Assembly: GCA_934589325.1 (NCBI GenBank)
Contig: CAKTNU010000126.1
Span: forward strand, 1 to 5,731
DNA: 5,731 nt
Source: an uncultured Oscillospiraceae bacterium
GTDB lineage: Bacteria; Bacillota_A; Clostridia; Oscillospirales; Oscillospiraceae
Reading direction: 5' to 3'
Translations under genes and position numbers: made by a program
Shown here: piece after piece, positions 5,061 through 5,731 of the stretch
Numbering within the stretch: position 1 is the first letter of the stretch
Layout of the letters: every line of letters begins with the position of its first letter
The notes under the pieces: model-generated
The model's database searches: none
Told to the model about the DNA's origin: nothing
Seen by the model: the letters and a program-made list of their open reading frames with translations, nothing else

Positions 5061-5731
5061 TGAAAAGGAAGGTCCTGACAGCGGTCATCGCTGTACTTTT
5101 TGCAGTTCTGATAGGCTTCGGCATATTCGCTGCGGCCAGGCTCTCCGAGCCTGTGCCGACGCCGACCCCGGAGATAACTCCCTCGCCTACACCCGTACCC
5201 ACGCCGTCCCCGACACCGGAGCCGGAGCTTCCCGCGGGCGAGGCTGTCACGGTCGACGGCAGGGAGCTCAGCGGCAGCGTAGTTTCCGGCGATGTCATGT
5301 ATGTTTCCGCGGACGAATTTTTCTCTGCTCTTGGGCTTGAATATTCCGAAAGCGGCGGTATAATAAAGGTGACGTGGCGGGATGATACCGTGAAGCTTGG
5401 CGGTGCCGGTACGGAGCCGATAACATACCGCGGCGCACTGCATATTCCGGTTCAGCCTGTATGCGAGAAAATGGGCATATCGCTCTATCATGACGAGGAG
5501 CTCGAGCACCTGTACTGTACGCCCGGCGCGGGGGATTGGGAGCTGCCCGAGGGATACCGGGTGCCGGTATTCATGTATCATTACGTGACGGACGATATCG
5601 GGCGCAGCTGGAATTATGCGGAGCTGTTCGTGAGCCCCGAGGAGATGGAGGAACAGCTCAAATATATTGTCGATAATGGCTATCAGCCGATATGGTTTGA
5701 GGATCTGGAGCATATCGACGAGTATGAAAAG
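5060..5731 (+). CDS. Membrane-anchored polysaccharide deacetylase with stalk domain (3' partial)
   Basis: The frame is open for 224 residues to the window edge. The ATG is preceded by GGAGG at 5047-5051 with 8 nt spacing. Residues 1-4 are MKRK and 5-26 are hydrophobic, giving an uncleaved signal anchor or signal peptide. Residues 31-56 form a Pro/Thr/Ser/Glu-rich linker. Residues 62-155 look like a copper amine oxidase N-terminal-type stalk domain (VTVDGREL near 63, a YVSADEFFSALGLEY segment at 81-95, IPVQPVCEKMGI at 129-140). The next part begins the deacetylase domain with VPVFMYHYV at 168-176 and SPEEMEEQLKYIVDNGYQPI at 192-211, matching the PVLMYHxV and EQLKYLxDNGY signatures of the NodB/PgaB-like fold. 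The catalytic Asp and zinc-binding His motifs lie beyond the window. It probably acts outside the membrane on cell-wall or exopolysaccharide glycans; the substrate cannot be told. Confidence 0.85.
   Translation, partial: MKRKVLTAVIAVLFAVLIGFGIFAAARLSEPVPTPTPEITPSPTPVPTPSPTPEPELPAGEAVTVDGRELSGSVVSGDVMYVSADEFFSALGLEYSESGGIIKVTWRDDTVKLGGAGTEPITYRGALHIPVQPVCEKMGISLYHDEELEHLYCTPGAGDWELPEGYRVPVFMYHYVTDDIGRSWNYAELFVSPEEMEEQLKYIVDNGYQPIWFEDLEHIDEYEK
5150..5227 (+). repeat. Pro-Thr-Pro/Ser-Pro coding repeat (cell-wall linker)
   Basis: This stretch encodes residues 31-56 of the deacetylase gene, in which about half the residues are Pro, alternating mostly with Thr, Ser and Glu. Such low-complexity linkers typically span the cell wall between a membrane anchor and an extracellular domain. 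The repeated CCN ACN codons vary at third positions, so it is not an exact tandem DNA repeat. Confidence 0.8.

Noticed and set aside
4994..5713. Long minus-strand open frame of 239 codons opposite the deacetylase gene
   Set aside because: It is antisense to a gene with clear domain signatures, is rich in Arg, His and Gly as expected of a shadow frame, and matches no family I recognise.

Overview
The window looks like chromosomal DNA of a moderately GC-rich member of the Clostridia, probably a gut Oscillospirales-type organism. This is an inference from gene content: a FeoB with a trailing Cys-rich mini-protein, a SLOG/DUF1273 protein, an FMN-riboswitch-controlled ECF riboflavin transporter S component, a SpoVB-like flippase, a YcxB-like membrane protein, and a lipid- or membrane-anchored polysaccharide deacetylase with a stalk domain. 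GGAGG-type ribosome binding sites precede most genes. I see no insertion sequence, CRISPR array, tRNA, rRNA or phage gene. No clearly undescribed system is visible; the points of interest are mainly regulatory.

Layout. 1-1279 (+): the C-terminal half of ferrous iron transporter FeoB, entering from the left edge, coupled by a TGATG overlap to a 55-residue Cys-rich membrane protein. 1280-1319: a long perfect hairpin whose U-tract lies on the minus strand. 1425-1925 (-): a SLOG-family (DUF1273/YpsA-like) protein converging on the iron operon. 1976-2220 (+): a near-consensus promoter, a complete FMN aptamer, a linker able to form an A/U-rich hairpin, and an intrinsic terminator. 2231-2983 (+): ribU, the riboflavin-binding S component of an ECF transporter. 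2931-4244 (-): a SpoVB/MurJ-like lipid flippase whose 3' end overlaps ribU by 53 bp tail to tail. 4245-4471: a divergent intergenic region with a repeated 13-bp motif that places similar -35 elements in front of both flanking genes. 4472-4987 (+): a YcxB-like two-helix membrane protein. 5060-5731 (+): the N-terminal part of an anchored extracellular polysaccharide deacetylase, cut by the right edge, with a hairpin framing its Shine-Dalgarno sequence.

How the parts work together. Three small units are clear. Iron uptake consists of FeoB and its accessory peptide. Riboflavin uptake consists of the riboswitch, terminator and RibU: when FMN is plentiful the leader should terminate before ribU. 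A cell-envelope group consists of the flippase, the YcxB-like protein and the deacetylase. The envelope grouping is inferred from adjacency and family only. The frequent changes of strand show that these are several independent transcription units.
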